Assembly (NCBI GenBank): GCA_902792515.1
Contig: CADAZX010000047.1
Span: 1-33,616 of the forward strand
DNA from: an uncultured Ruminococcus sp.
GTDB lineage: Bacteria; Bacillota; Clostridia; UBA1212
Reading direction: 5' to 3'
Length of the DNA: 33,616 bases
The position numbers and the translations under genes are program-made. Of the stretch, positions 7,627-15,213 are shown piece after piece. The notes below the pieces were generated by a model. That model searched no databases. It had not been told where the DNA came from and was given only the letters and a program-made list of their open reading frames with translations. The stretch's first letter is position 1. Each line of letters starts with the position of its first letter.

Positions 7627-8262
7627 ATGAAAAAAATAGTAACGATACTTTTGTGTTTTTTAATCCTCATATTAACTGCTTGTCACGCAGAGAACTTTAT
7701 TCATGATGCAATTGCTGAAGCTGCATCATATAGTGTCTCTGGAAACGAACTGTCAAGCAACGAGGAAACAGAAATAGTATTAAAGAGTGAAAAGGCAGAT
7801 TTTACCGGCAACGGCATTGATTTTGATGTCATTGTTGCTCAGTATATGGATGGTTATTTTGTACGTGTTCTCGACAAATCAACTGTTATATTTGAGAGGA
7901 ATTTAAGCATATATCACCCAGAGTGGGATAGTTTCAGCCTTTGTAGAGTCAATGGCAAGACTTGTATACTTGAATACAATCCTTATATGTCAATGGGAAT
8001 GGGCGCATACAAGTATTTGCTTTACGGCTATTCCGAGTTTGAGAGAGCATTTTGTGTCATTGATGAATCTTGTGTTCAATATGATTTAAACAAACAACAA
8101 ATTCCATACGAACAGCTTGCTCAATTCAAAGAAACAGTCGATTCGTATATTGATAACAGCACCTTAATTATAAGCTCTCTCAACGGAAATCCTCAGACCG
8201 GTGGTAAACTCGAACCGGTAGATTTATCTCTAATTCGAGACCGGTATACTTTTAACGAATGA
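7627..8262 (+). CDS. lipoprotein paralogous to the anti-sigma-like C-terminal domain
   Basis: 211 residues behind a strong AGGAGGTG at 7612. Signal peptide II: MKKIVTILLCFLILILTAC, lipidated Cys19. The mature part matches the C-terminal domain of the 503-aa protein: DFTGNGIDFD aligns with DFNGDGEPEK, HPEWDSFSLCRVNGKTCILE with HSQWKSYSLCIAEDRFFILE, and both have YGYS and end near TGGKL/TEGKL. The two proteins share an extracytoplasmic domain, one TM-anchored and one lipid-anchored, which suggests they bind the same ligand or each other. Confidence 0.8.
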   Translation: MKKIVTILLCFLILILTACHAENFIHDAIAEAASYSVSGNELSSNEETEIVLKSEKADFTGNGIDFDVIVAQYMDGYFVRVLDKSTVIFERNLSIYHPEWDSFSLCRVNGKTCILEYNPYMSMGMGAYKYLLYGYSEFERAFCVIDESCVQYDLNKQQIPYEQLAQFKETVDSYIDNSTLIISSLNGNPQTGGKLEPVDLSLIRDRYTFNE

Positions 8263-8344
8263 ACGGAGGTTTTTAGAAGCATAAAATTCAATACTATTTT
8301 TGAAAAGTGTGTTGTATTCCTTTTAAATAAATGCCTGAAAGTGG

Positions 8345-8350
8345 TATAAT
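8345..8350 (+). promoter_or_regulatory. perfect -10 box before the IS5-like remnant
   Basis: TATAAT at 8345-8350. The -35 position, 17 nt upstream, is only weakly conserved (TTTAAA, 8322-8327). It precedes GGAGGG at 8371 and the GTG start at 8385. Confidence 0.35.
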
Positions 8351-8384
8351 AATGGTGAAAAAAACTATCCGGAGGGCAAATAAA

Positions 8385-8610
8385 GTGGAACAGATTTCGT
8401 TGTTTGCGGAAGAAACAGACTTCAAAAAGCTGAGCGAACTCGGAGACAGTCTTGAAAGACTGAACGTAATCAACCTGGAAATGTTCCGCCCGGAATTAAA
8501 GAACGCTCTGCATAAGGAACGCAAAAGCAACGCATGAAGACATCCGTATGACTGTGTGCTGCTGTTCAAAACTCTCGTAATTGATATTCAGGAAGCAATA
8601 TGATAAGATA
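8385..8610 (+). pseudogene. IS5/IS1182-type transposase N-terminal remnant
   Basis: From GTG 8385 (ribosome site GGAGGG at 8371) the frame reads VEQISLFAEETDFKKLSELG and then LEMFRPELKNALHKE, stops at TGA 8535-8537, and continues in the same frame as RHPYDCVLLFKTLVIDIQEA. This matches the start of IS5-family transposases, where the pattern ends in (R)PPYDxVxMFKxLVLQ. The DDE catalytic region is absent, so this is an inactivated 5' stub. The following 8610-8880 shows no further transposase sequence. Confidence 0.65.
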
Positions 8611-8891
8611 GAAGATGTGGAGGCTGATATATATGATTACATATAGAGTTTCTACAATAGGAAGAGAACTGCATTCATACTTGGGGTACATACCGCCTGC
8701 AGAATACAGACTGAAACGATACACAGAGGATTGTACCGGTACGTATGAATTAAAATGAGTGTCGTTTTTTCGACGCACTCCGGGGAGAACGTCTCCTTCA
8801 ATTACGCCTATATTTTATCTTACGACGATGCCTGTGAGACTAGGCTTTGGCAGCATGCAATGAGCGAATTTACCTGGCAGGGAGTCTAAAC
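8611..8891 (+). other. intergenic region between the transposase stub and the ABC cluster
   Basis: I see no convincing gene. It holds a stem-loop with a T-rich loop at 8755-8780 (GAGTG..TCG / CGA..CACTC) and a short palindrome GGAGAACGTCTCC at 8783-8795. The sequence from 8630 to 8757 is locally open in short frames without start signals and may be residue of a lost gene. Confidence 0.35.
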
Positions 8892-9452
8892 ATGAGAGTC
8901 AGAAGGACGGTAATTATCTCGATAGCGGCGGTTCTGTTGGTCTCTTTGGCTGCGATTTTGCTTTTTGTTTTGAAAACAAAAAGCGAAACCGAATCCCTTT
9001 GCAAAAAAGTTCTGCTTTTGGACAGCAAGGTGGTACTTCCTTCAAGATACTGTTTGGAGTTCGAAAACGAAACGATAGACAGCGGCCTTCTTGACGAGTT
9101 GATAGAATCGTTATGTGCCGAGACTGATGCATTGATGACAGAATCACTCGCCGCAAATTACCGCGAATTAATAGCAACCCAAATGCATAAACAGGCAGAC
9201 AAAAAATATACTGTCAGCTCCAAGACCAGGGCGTATCAAAAGCTGGTCGGTTTCCGGCTGAAATCCGCAGACGAGGTTGAGATCAGAGCTGAAGTAAAAC
9301 GGAATTCAACGGAGTTCGCCGTAATTGAAGGCCGCCTTTCCCAATATAAGCAGACCGGCTCGGATGTTTTTCTTTATACTTTTCGATTAAAAAAAGAATC
9401 CGGCGTGTGGAAGGTCGATTCCATGCAGTGGTTACAACAGGAGATCAATTAG
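8892..9452 (+). CDS. membrane-anchored extracytoplasmic protein of the ABC cluster
   Basis: The start is ATG 8892, preceded by AGGGAG; an upstream in-frame ATG at 8847 lacks a ribosome site. 186 residues: a basic N-terminus (MRVRRT), one TM (VIISIAAVLLVSLAAILLFV), and a soluble domain ending in a beta-rich part (FLYTFRLKKESGVWKVDSMQ) that resembles NTF2-like/DUF4829-type folds; that fold call is inference. It ends 1 base before the ABC-2 permease start, so the two are co-translated and the protein is probably an accessory subunit of this exporter. Confidence 0.65.
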   Translation: MRVRRTVIISIAAVLLVSLAAILLFVLKTKSETESLCKKVLLLDSKVVLPSRYCLEFENETIDSGLLDELIESLCAETDALMTESLAANYRELIATQMHKQADKKYTVSSKTRAYQKLVGFRLKSADEVEIRAEVKRNSTEFAVIEGRLSQYKQTGSDVFLYTFRLKKESGVWKVDSMQWLQQEIN

Positions 9453-9453
9453 T

Positions 9454-10848
9454 ATGTACGGGTGTGTAAAAAACGAATTCGTTAAATTTTCGAACAAGTG
9501 GCTTCCTTTGACGGCGCTTGTAATCGTTCTGTCGCTTGTGTTGATTCTCCACCTTGTGACTGACATCACGCGCGAATATAAAGAAAAAATCACTCTCTAC
9601 GAAGCCGGTACAGGCGACGAGGAGTTTGAAGGATTAATTGAAAAGCATATTGAATACTACAAAAAAGAAGCGTCCGAGTTGCGCACAAAAGCGGATCTTT
9701 TACTAAAAGGAGGCAATGAAGAGGCTGCAAAGGCGCTGCTGGATAATGCCGACTTTGACGAGCAGGTAATAATCCCGCGGTACGATTCTCTCCTCGCGAA
9801 AGGGATCACTGCCGCCATGTGGCAATGTGCCTGCACCAATGAGGCAATCTCCGCGCTCGCCCGTGGCGAGAAAGATCTTCGGAACAGGTTTGACGAAGCA
9901 CTTGACAAAAACGATTATTTGCTTTATCTGCAGACTATGTGCGACTCGCTGAAAGATCCAAAGGACGACCTGGAGCTTCTTCAATATTACCTGTATTCTT
10001 TTTTGCTTGAGACCGGGAGCGTTCCGGACCAAAGATCTGACAACTGGTCCCGGGCGACTAAATATCAAGATAATATGTACTCTATTTTACACACCGGCTC
10101 GGAGACGGAAAAGCAGAATCTTATGGCCGAAAACGAGTGGCTAATTGAAGCGGCAAAGCACAATGCCGGCGATCCCGGGATAAATGCGGCACTGGTTTAC
10201 ATTACCGGCATGGCAACGGTTCCATTGGTGCTCTCGTCCGCCGGACTGATTGGGGTGCTTTCCGCCGCGGCCGTGTTCGGTGTAGACAGAAAGCGAAAAA
10301 AAATTCCTGCGGTTTACCTTCTTCCCGTGAGCCGGATCAAAATTAATATATCAAAACTGCTGACGTCTTTCATTGTCAGTTTTGCAGGCATTACGGTTTA
10401 TTCCCTGATTTATTTGATTTCAGCGCTTGTTTTTTCCGGGAAGAGTATGTTTGAAACGGTTTTCATCATGTTGCTCGGGAGACCTGTTTTCTGCACCCCC
10501 TTTTCTGTCTTTCTTTTGATGACGTCCGCGCTGCTTCCGGTAACGGTACTCGTGATTACGTTCGTATTTTTCATTTTTTCGCTGACAAAAAATACGCCGG
10601 TTGCGGCGTTATCCGGCGTAGCAGCTTCCATACTGTTGTTTGTTTTCAAAATCAGAATTTTAAATGGTGGCGGCGAGGTATACTGGTTAAGGTACAGCCT
10701 TGTATCCGTTCCGGACTGGACTCCGTTTATTTTGAATTCTCTGGCGGCCCCGGATCAGAGTTTTTTATGGACTGCGGTTTCGTTCGTGATTCATGTAATT
10801 GTTTTCGTGCTCTTGGGGCTTGTGCTTGAAAGATACAGTGAGGATTGA
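9454..10848 (+). CDS. ABC-2 type permease
   Basis: 464 residues. An N-terminal cytoplasmic stretch (MYGCVKNEFVKFSNKWLP) and TM1 (TALVIVLSLVLILHLV) are followed by a charged extracytoplasmic loop of about 200 residues. A block of five or so TMs fills residues about 245-460 (GMATVPLVLSSAGLIGVLSA, VSFVIHVIVFVLLGLVL). This long first loop is typical of ABC-2 exporters of the bacteriocin-immunity/Na+-efflux type. The ATPase follows 3 bases after its stop. The substrate is unknown. Confidence 0.85.
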   Translation: MYGCVKNEFVKFSNKWLPLTALVIVLSLVLILHLVTDITREYKEKITLYEAGTGDEEFEGLIEKHIEYYKKEASELRTKADLLLKGGNEEAAKALLDNADFDEQVIIPRYDSLLAKGITAAMWQCACTNEAISALARGEKDLRNRFDEALDKNDYLLYLQTMCDSLKDPKDDLELLQYYLYSFLLETGSVPDQRSDNWSRATKYQDNMYSILHTGSETEKQNLMAENEWLIEAAKHNAGDPGINAALVYITGMATVPLVLSSAGLIGVLSAAAVFGVDRKRKKIPAVYLLPVSRIKINISKLLTSFIVSFAGITVYSLIYLISALVFSGKSMFETVFIMLLGRPVFCTPFSVFLLMTSALLPVTVLVITFVFFIFSLTKNTPVAALSGVAASILLFVFKIRILNGGGEVYWLRYSLVSVPDWTPFILNSLAAPDQSFLWTAVSFVIHVIVFVLLGLVLERYSED

Positions 10849-10851
10849 GAT

Positions 10852-11559
10852 ATGTCTGCAGTTGTGTTTGAAAATGTTGTGAAACGATACGGAAAAATCA
10901 CCGCTCTTGACAGCGTTTCGTTCGAGATAGAAGACGGGTCGTGCGTAGGCCTCGTCGGCGTAAACGGAGCGGGCAAAACCACAATAATTAAGATTATTTC
11001 CGGTATCGCGCTGGCTGACAGCGGAAACGCATTCGTCCTCGGCTTTGACGCGAAGCGCAGGAAACCGGAAATGCTCGCCAAAATCGGATTGATCAGCGAA
11101 TCTCCGTCTTTATATCCGTTTTTGACAGGTCGCGAACATCTGAGACTGCTTCAGAATGTAAAACCCGGAATTTCGGACGATGACATCGACGGCATACTCG
11201 ATACGGTCGGGCTTGCCGGGAGAAAAAGCGACAAGGTATCGGGTTACTCGTTCGGGATGAAGCAAAGACTCGGAATGGCACAGGCGCTTATCGGCAAACC
11301 GGAGCTCCTTATTCTTGACGAGCCTACCAACGGCCTTGACCCTGTAGGCATAAGGGATCTCAGGACGATTGTTTCGGACTTCAGGGAAAAGAACGGCGCT
11401 ACAGTCATCATCTCAAGTCACAATCTTCATGAGGTTGGGCTTTTGTGCGACAGTTATATATTTATTGACAGAGGAAAAATCGTAGATCACGCGAAAAAAG
11501 AGGAACTGGGAAGCGATCTTGAGCGTGAGTTCTTTAAGAGAATCGAAAAAGAAAGTTGA
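10852..11559 (+). CDS. ABC transporter ATP-binding protein
   Basis: 235 residues, full length for this class. Walker A is GVNGAGKT (residues 36-43), the signature is YSFGMKQRLG, Walker B is LLILDEPTNGLDP, and the H-loop is ISSHNLHE. It energises the flanking ABC-2 permeases. The operon order is accessory protein, permease, ATPase, second permease, with gaps of 1, 3 and 20 bases. Confidence 0.95.
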   Translation: MSAVVFENVVKRYGKITALDSVSFEIEDGSCVGLVGVNGAGKTTIIKIISGIALADSGNAFVLGFDAKRRKPEMLAKIGLISESPSLYPFLTGREHLRLLQNVKPGISDDDIDGILDTVGLAGRKSDKVSGYSFGMKQRLGMAQALIGKPELLILDEPTNGLDPVGIRDLRTIVSDFREKNGATVIISSHNLHEVGLLCDSYIFIDRGKIVDHAKKEELGSDLEREFFKRIEKES

Positions 11560-11579
11560 AAGCAGCGGGGGCAAAGAGC

Positions 11580-12644
11580 ATGAAAGGCATTCTGAAAAAT
11601 GAATTCATAAAGCTGTTTGCGCGCCGTGAAATTGTCATTTTACTGGTCGTGTCTTTGTTTTTGCCACTTTTCATTTGCCTTGCGCTTACCGCGGGAGAAA
11701 AGGAAGACCCGGCGAAGTATATCGACCTTCCGGAAAATTATTATCAAAACCGGATCTCTGCCGCGGAAAGACTTTTAGAGCAAACCGATCCGGACTATTC
11801 TTCTGAAGCTGCCGTACTTTTAAAAGAGATAAAGCTGTGCGAACTTTTGCAGACGAAAGACGTTTTTTCGACTTATACCTGGCAATTTACGATTGCGGAA
11901 TTATCGCTCCGGGCGGGTTTTGATGAAGAAGCAAGCGAGGCGATAGAGTCGGATGATTACCGTTATTATTATGACAAACTGATAGCTCTGTCTCCCGTCG
12001 AATCAAAAAAGGATCTTTTTAAAAAGCTTAAAGCGTTGGACGTATACCCGGACTATACCGATTACAGGTATCTGCTTGCTCTTCGCATTTCCGATGACGC
12101 CGATACGCCGGAAGACAAACTGCTGCTTCACCGAATTGAAAACGATATGCCGGAAAGACCTGTCCGCGGAAGCTATGGCGCATTTGTCGAGAGATTCTTC
12201 GACATTATTACGCTGACAGTCGTCATACTCGGTTCGTTTGTTTCTTCGTATGCTTTTGCGGCAGACAGAAAATACGAAGTGGCGCATCCTTCCGTTATTC
12301 TGCCGGGAAGAGGCAAAATAATAACGGGCAAAATCCTCATTCTTGTACTCGTTTTGATTCCTGCCACGTTGCTTTCATTCGCGTTTGCGTTGGCCGCCGG
12401 AAGAGTTCTACCGGTCGCCGGTGCGCTCAAAGAGGCACGGTTAACTGAAACAGGGGAAACCGCAGTCCGGCCCTTTTTTGATACCGTCGCAAGAAATCAT
12501 TTTAAATCACAAGCTGCAGGTGCGGTTTCAGCCGGCGTTTCCGGATTTTTGTCGTTTGTCTCAAAGAGTGAGCTTGCGGGAATTGCCGTCGGCGGCGTCA
12601 TCGCGTTGCTGCTTTTAGTATTTAACGTTGCTGTTACGGTTTAG
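11580..12644 (+). CDS. second ABC-2 permease, C-terminally truncated
   Basis: The start is ATG 11580 behind GCGGGGGC; the TTG at 11556 is less likely. The N-terminus (MKGILKNEFIKLFARREIVI) parallels the first permease (KNEFVKF). It has TM1, a long loop, then TMs (ITLTVVILGSFVSSYAFAAD; ILVLVLIPATLLSFAFALAA) and ends abruptly at IALLLLVFNVAVTV. The first permease carries about 70 more residues, including two TMs, after the equivalent point. The stop lies 21 bases before repeat copy C, so the 3' end was probably lost when the repeat arrived or rearranged. Whether a 355-residue product functions is doubtful. Confidence 0.75.
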   Translation: MKGILKNEFIKLFARREIVILLVVSLFLPLFICLALTAGEKEDPAKYIDLPENYYQNRISAAERLLEQTDPDYSSEAAVLLKEIKLCELLQTKDVFSTYTWQFTIAELSLRAGFDEEASEAIESDDYRYYYDKLIALSPVESKKDLFKKLKALDVYPDYTDYRYLLALRISDDADTPEDKLLLHRIENDMPERPVRGSYGAFVERFFDIITLTVVILGSFVSSYAFAADRKYEVAHPSVILPGRGKIITGKILILVLVLIPATLLSFAFALAAGRVLPVAGALKEARLTETGETAVRPFFDTVARNHFKSQAAGAVSAGVSGFLSFVSKSELAGIAVGGVIALLLLVFNVAVTV

Positions 12645-12665
12645 AATATCGAGCCCGGTAAGGTT

Positions 12666-12834
12666 GGAGTGTGGGAAAATATAATAGTGGGTTTGACAAA
12701 GCCCTGTATTAATGATTTTCACCAAGGTAACACTCCCATCAGGTCCGTGTGAGAGTTCTCTCATACAGAGGTTCAAGCCGGCGGCCGCGCACCACTAAGC
12801 AGCCTCGAGATCAACTTCCCGGGGCTGTTTTCTT
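12666..12834 (+). ncRNA. repeat element copy C: structured RNA candidate with intrinsic terminator
   Basis: Third copy. The outer pair GGAGTGT/ACACTCC is fully complementary here. The local arm is long: TAATA, GT, GGGTTT, loop GACA, AAGCCC, TG, TATTA. The second hairpin at 12747-12766 changes both strands (GTGTGAGA/TCTCATAC) and stays paired, a compensatory change relative to copies A and B. The tail matches copy B (CCGGCGGCCG) and is followed by CACCACTAAGCAGCC. The terminator stem is at 12800-12827 with TTTTCTT. Confidence 0.75.
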
Positions 12835-13094
12835 CTCAGTTGCCTGACCTTTGAAGAGCCTGGCTGCCGAGAAAAAAAATAGGGGCGCGGGATTAGCTCA
12901 CATCCGCATTTGGGGCGGGCGGCAACGCCGTTCGTGCCACAAATGCGCGCCTTGCGATAAAACGGAAAGGGCAGGGAGGGGACAATAATACCGCGCCAAT
13001 CAACGTGATACCGCACTCAAATATGCGTCGATTTTTCGTCAATCAAACCCCGCGTTTTCGGGGGTAAAATCGCCTGTAATCTATTTTGCAGGGA
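12835..13094 (+). repeat. 3' extension of repeat copy C with extra 77-bp segment
   Basis: It matches the extension of copy B, including the inverted repeat GCATTTG (12906) / CAAATGC (12940) and the closing TGTAATC..TTTTGCAGGGA. Copy C carries about 77 extra bases (12998-13074) between two CGCC tetranucleotides that are fused into one in copy B, consistent with a deletion in B or an insertion in C. The extra piece has its own small hairpin (CCCCG, loop, CGGGG). From 13095 to 13217 I see no gene. Confidence 0.6.
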
Positions 13095-13217
13095 AGGGTG
13101 GTATAGTTTAACCTGCTGAAGGCAAATCGCCTTAAAAGACCGTTTTAGCGATTAAGGATCAGGCGGCATTTGATTTGCCGGCGGATACTGTTCACAACCG
13201 TTTAATGCAAAATAGGA

Positions 13218-13503
13218 TTGATAAAAAAGATAGAATGTGTTATCCTTGATTCAAGGAGGTTGAATGTGGCAAAAGGATACTGCTGTTTGCCGCTGAAAGC
13301 AAATAAGTATAGTCTTAGCGAGAACAAAGAAAACCGTGGGTTTAGTGACTCAATTATGTGGGGACCGGTTCACAACATCAAGACGAATCGGAATATCTTC
13401 CGAAGAGTTTGTTGTTTTTGATGAAACTTCTCCAGGCGTATTTCATGGACACGTTAGAATATGGGACGAATTAACAAACACTATGAAAGGTTCCCTAATT
13501 TAA
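13218..13503 (+). pseudogene. frameshifted remnant, possible orphan toxin tip
   Basis: The first frame (start codon TTG 13218) reads MIKKIECVILDSRRLNVAKG and runs to a stop at 13419-13421. A second frame from about 13375 carries a very protein-like end, RIGISSEEFVVFDETSPG followed by VFHGHVRIWDELTNTMKGSL, ending at TAA 13501. Its style recalls C-terminal ends of RHS-linked polymorphic toxins, but I cannot name a family. The first 25 or so residues recur, also broken, at 14256. The immediately downstream two-TM protein fits an immunity partner. Confidence 0.45.
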
Positions 13504-13555
13504 AATTTGCCTTTTTTAGGCCTTTTGTTTAAGCTTTTATAATGGGGGATAATAC

Positions 13556-14068
13556 ATGATCGTCTTTTGCTCCGATAAACAACAAATTGCATCGTTAATT
13601 GAATTCCTGATCTTTGTAGTGATCTGTGTTGCCATTATGCTTATTGTTGGAGTGATTGATCCGATTAGAATTAGCAAAGGACATTTTATCAAATATATGC
13701 GTGAGTTGCCATTTCTATATAAACTTTTGTATGGGGTGATAATAGGGGTGCCACTCTTGATATCTGTTTTATGCTCAATTAATATGATCAATGAAGCAAA
13801 ATACATATACCAGGCCAATCATAATCTCTTGGAGGTAAACTATTTTAGTGTTGAATCCGACATTTTAGTTAGTGATGCAGAATACAGAGGGGAGAAAATT
13901 GGAAATAATATAAGCTTAAAGATTAATGGCGATTTTGTCCTGACAGTGGCAGTGATACCAGATGATGTGATAGATACAATTCTTAGAAGCGAAAAAGTCG
14001 AAATATCATTTGGATATGTAGGCAAGGATTTAGAAATATGGAGCATTCGTGTCGAAGACACCTCCTAA
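13556..14068 (+). CDS. two-TM membrane protein, possible orphan immunity protein
   Basis: 170 residues, with GGGGGA 7 nt before ATG 13556. TM1 is LIEFLIFVVICVAIMLIVGV and TM2 is LLYGVIIGVPLLISVLCSI. Then comes a soluble C-terminal domain of about 100 residues with beta-strand character (GNNISLKINGDFVLTVAVIP). I recognise no family. It directly follows the broken toxin-like fragment in a region with other toxin-like debris, so immunity or inhibitor function is a position-based guess. Confidence 0.7.
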   Translation: MIVFCSDKQQIASLIEFLIFVVICVAIMLIVGVIDPIRISKGHFIKYMRELPFLYKLLYGVIIGVPLLISVLCSINMINEAKYIYQANHNLLEVNYFSVESDILVSDAEYRGEKIGNNISLKINGDFVLTVAVIPDDVIDTILRSEKVEISFGYVGKDLEIWSIRVEDTS

Positions 14069-14354
14069 TTACAGTTGCAACAATAGTAACCGAAGAAAAA
14101 ACGAACCTGATATAAAGGCTTCACTAGAAATCTTGGGGTTGGTACGCCCGGAGGCGAAGGACACATTGAAGTGAGTTATTCCGGCACAGTAAAGGAAATT
14201 CAGTTTAATGTTTTCAATGCTTGCCGAAGAGTTTACAGAAGTATTATGGAGTGGTAGTCATAAAAAAATTGGTTGTTATCATTGATTCAAGAAGGATGAG
14301 TGTTGCAGAAGGCTGACTGCCTGCAGGCATAAACAAACGGAGGCTGAACGAAAG
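14069..14354 (+). pseudogene. gene debris: orphan C-terminus and duplicated DSRR fragment
   Basis: No intact gene. A coding-like tail without a start ends at the TAG at about 14252-14254: YKGFTRNLGVGTPGGEGHIE, then VSYSGTVKEIQFNVFNACRR. From 14256 the frame reads IKKLVVIIDSRRMSVAEG, a TGA stop, then LPAGINK. This is a second copy of the IKKIECVILDSRRLNVAKG start at 13218, and similarity is visible at DNA level too (TTGATTCAAG followed by AGG at both). It indicates tandem duplication followed by decay. Confidence 0.4.
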
Positions 14355-15146
14355 ATGCGATTTACGATTGATCACGATTTACATATTCACTCGCAGTTGT
14401 CGCTATGCTCGGGTGACCCAGGGCAGAACACGGCGGCAATTTTTGCGTACGGCGTGAAAAACGGGCTGAAAACACTCTGCATGACTGACCATATGTGGGA
14501 TCCCGCGGTTCCGGGGGCTTTCGGCTGGTACGCGGCACAGTCCTATGAGAGAACCAAAACGGCGCTGCCTCTGCCTCAGTCGGAAAGCGTCAGGTTTTTG
14601 TTCGGGTGCGAGACCGAGATGGACAGAGAATGTACGATTGGCATCTCAAAGCAGACCGCGGAAGAGCTTGATTTCATTATTGTTCCCACGACGCATCTCC
14701 ATATGGACGGATTCACACTTGACGGCTGCGAAGGGGCGGAGGAGCGCGCAAGGCTGTGGATCGAACGGTTCGACGCACTGCTTGACGCTGATCTTCCTTT
14801 TGAAAAAACCGGCGTCGCTCATCTGACATGCCCGCTTATCTGGCGCCACAGGTACCTGGAGGTGCTGGATAAAATTCCGGTTGCGGAGTACCATCGCCTT
14901 TTTGAAAGGGCGGCCAAAGCGGGCATTGGAATCGAGTTGAATTTTGTTGCCAAAGGGCTAAGCGGCGAGGAGGCCCGCCTTACGCTTCTCCCGTATAAAA
15001 TCGCAAAAGAGGAGGGCTGCAGGTTCTACCTCGGTAGCGACGCCCACCACCCGGAGGAACTGGAGAGGGCGAAGGAGAATTTCGAGGCTATTATCGATCT
15101 TCTCGACCTTAGGGAAGACGACAAAATTCCGCTGCTTTTAGGGTAA
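14355..15146 (+). CDS. PHP-domain phosphoesterase
   Basis: 263 residues behind CGGAGG at 14338. The PHP metal-site motifs are all visible: HDLHIH (residues 7-12), TDH (44-46), E86 in GCETE, H114 and H116 in THLH, H156, E194, and GSDAHHP (228-233). Family members hydrolyse phosphomonoesters (histidinol-phosphatase type) or other phosphoesters; the substrate cannot be set here. It begins the GC-richer part of the window and is followed by the SGNH and EEP-family genes in the same direction. Confidence 0.88.
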   Translation: MRFTIDHDLHIHSQLSLCSGDPGQNTAAIFAYGVKNGLKTLCMTDHMWDPAVPGAFGWYAAQSYERTKTALPLPQSESVRFLFGCETEMDRECTIGISKQTAEELDFIIVPTTHLHMDGFTLDGCEGAEERARLWIERFDALLDADLPFEKTGVAHLTCPLIWRHRYLEVLDKIPVAEYHRLFERAAKAGIGIELNFVAKGLSGEEARLTLLPYKIAKEEGCRFYLGSDAHHPEELERAKENFEAIIDLLDLREDDKIPLLLG

Positions 15147-15213
15147 AACAACGGGTTTAAACGGTTTGAATCCGGTGCCGCGGCACGGGCTGACGACGCG
15201 GGGAGGCGCGAAA

